Shown piece by piece: positions 63,324 through 64,000 of a stretch of DNA of 64,000 nucleotides. The DNA is from Amycolatopsis thailandensis. GTDB lineage: Bacteria > Actinomycetota > Actinomycetes > Mycobacteriales > Pseudonocardiaceae. The stretch is from assembly GCF_002234405.1 (NCBI RefSeq), contig NZ_NMQT01000021.1, forward strand, positions 1 through 64,000. Reading direction: 5' to 3'. The position numbers and the translations under genes are program-made. Every line of letters starts with the position of its first letter. The first letter of the stretch is position 1. Under the pieces are notes generated by a model that saw nothing but the letters and a program-made list of their open reading frames with translations, was not told where the DNA came from and ran no database searches.

Positions 63324-64000
63324 TCAGACGGTGATGACGACCTTGCCGCGCGCGTGCCCCTTGTTGGCGTAGCGGATGGCCTCGGGCACTTCGGCCAGTG
63401 AGAAGGCGCGGTCGATGACCGGCTTCACCTTTCCCGCCTCGACGAGCGCGCGCAGCGTCTGCAGATCGTCCTGATTCTCCGTGGAGAACAGGCCGCGCAG
63501 CTTCTGCTTCACGAACGGCCCGAGCAGCAGCGCCCGCAGGTTGCGGGCGACCGGGCCGATCCACCTTCCCTCGCCCTCGCCGCCGACGATCACGAGAGTT
63601 CCTCGCGGGGTGAGGGATTTCCGCAGTGAGGTCAGCGATCGATTGCCCGCGGTGTCGAGGATGAGGTCGTAGCCGCCGCCGAACCCTTCGCGCGTGTAGT
63701 CGAACACCGTGTCCGCGCCTAGCGAGCGGACGAGGTCGACCTTGGCCGGTCCGCACACGCCGTCCACCTGGGCGCCGAACGCCTTGGCGATCTGCACCGC
63801 GAACGTGCCGACGCCACCACCCGCGCCGATGATCAGGACCTTCTGCCGGGGTGCGACCCGCCCTCGGTCGCGAAGCGCCTGGAGCGCGGTAAACGCGGAA
63901 ATAGGGATGGCAGCCGCTTCCTCGAAGCCGAGCTTCTCGGGCTTCCGCGCGATCTTGTCCACTGTGGTCAGCGCGTACTCGGCGAAGGAACCTTGACAGG
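63324..64000 (-). CDS. NAD(P)-dependent alcohol dehydrogenase / quinone oxidoreductase, partial
   Basis: C-terminal 225 or so residues of a medium-chain dehydrogenase/reductase; the 5' end is cut by the window edge, and the last full codons read CQGSFAEYALTTVDKIARKP. The Rossmann motif is VLIIGAGGGVGTFAVQIAKA, followed by FDYTREGFGGGYDLILDTAG. No structural zinc cluster is visible in this part, so it may be a zinc-independent NADPH:quinone reductase. Ends IRYANKGHARGKVVITV. The gene runs off the window. Confidence 0.88.
   Translation of the reverse strand, partial: CQGSFAEYALTTVDKIARKPEKLGFEEAAAIPISAFTALQALRDRGRVAPRQKVLIIGAGGGVGTFAVQIAKAFGAQVDGVCGPAKVDLVRSLGADTVFDYTREGFGGGYDLILDTAGNRSLTSLRKSLTPRGTLVIVGGEGEGRWIGPVARNLRALLLGPFVKQKLRGLFSTENQDDLQTLRALVEAGKVKPVIDRAFSLAEVPEAIRYANKGHARGKVVITV

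Overview
The window is high-GC actinobacterial chromosome. Extreme GC at third codon positions, frequent GTG starts, a WhiG-type sporulation sigma factor, GAF-ANTAR and SpoIIE-type stress proteins, and the order ffh - rpsP - KH - rimM - trmD - rplS - lepB - rnhB - yraN - comM - dprA - xerC - whiG - (M23) - rpsB - tsf - pyrH - frr - cdsA - rlmN point to a mycelial Pseudonocardiaceae such as Amycolatopsis. This is inferred from gene content. No rRNA, tRNA, CRISPR array, insertion sequence or prophage was recognised.

Layout. 0-5 kb is a purine-degradation unit: uricase, HIU hydrolase and OHCU decarboxylase on the minus strand, a TTA-containing regulator, then divergent allantoinase and allantoicase. 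Together they take urate to ureidoglycolate and urea. 5-11 kb holds a FhuF-like iron-sulfur protein, an RlmA-type 23S rRNA methyltransferase, and the nitrogen operon amt-glnK-glnD behind a good GlnR-type box. 11-14 kb has Ku and an AT-richer pentapeptide-repeat membrane protein. 14-34 kb is the conserved translation, secretion and DNA-processing block. Inside it sit a 21-bp tandem repeat array of about 26 units and two copies of a paired DnaA-box-like element, one upstream of yraN-comM-dprA and one upstream of an M23 peptidase.

34-64 kb is accessory: a secreted carboxylesterase, VOC protein, methyltransferase, PadR regulator, and an orphan YcaO-domain protein whose only good ribosome site leads to an ATC/ATT codon. 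RlmN follows, then a broken FAD monooxygenase divergent from an intact LysR gene, a PD-(D/E)XK-like protein, a GH128-like hydrolase, a DUF1206 membrane protein, a KAP-type membrane P-loop NTPase, AraC/TauE, a ten-Asp-box secreted protein, a SufS-like PLP enzyme, hydrolases, SpoIIE phosphatase, a GAF-ANTAR pseudogene beside an intact GAF-ANTAR gene, PhoD, and an oxidoreductase cut by the window end.

Intergenic spaces carry two families of dispersed palindromes: GTGAAGGCC-type (near 30-139, 23239, 45577 and 55380-55464) and AGCAAGGG/CCCTTGCT-type (10789 and 55499-55615). Many lie where transcription should end. Coordinates and starts are from manual reading; functional calls are by motif recognition, with no database search.
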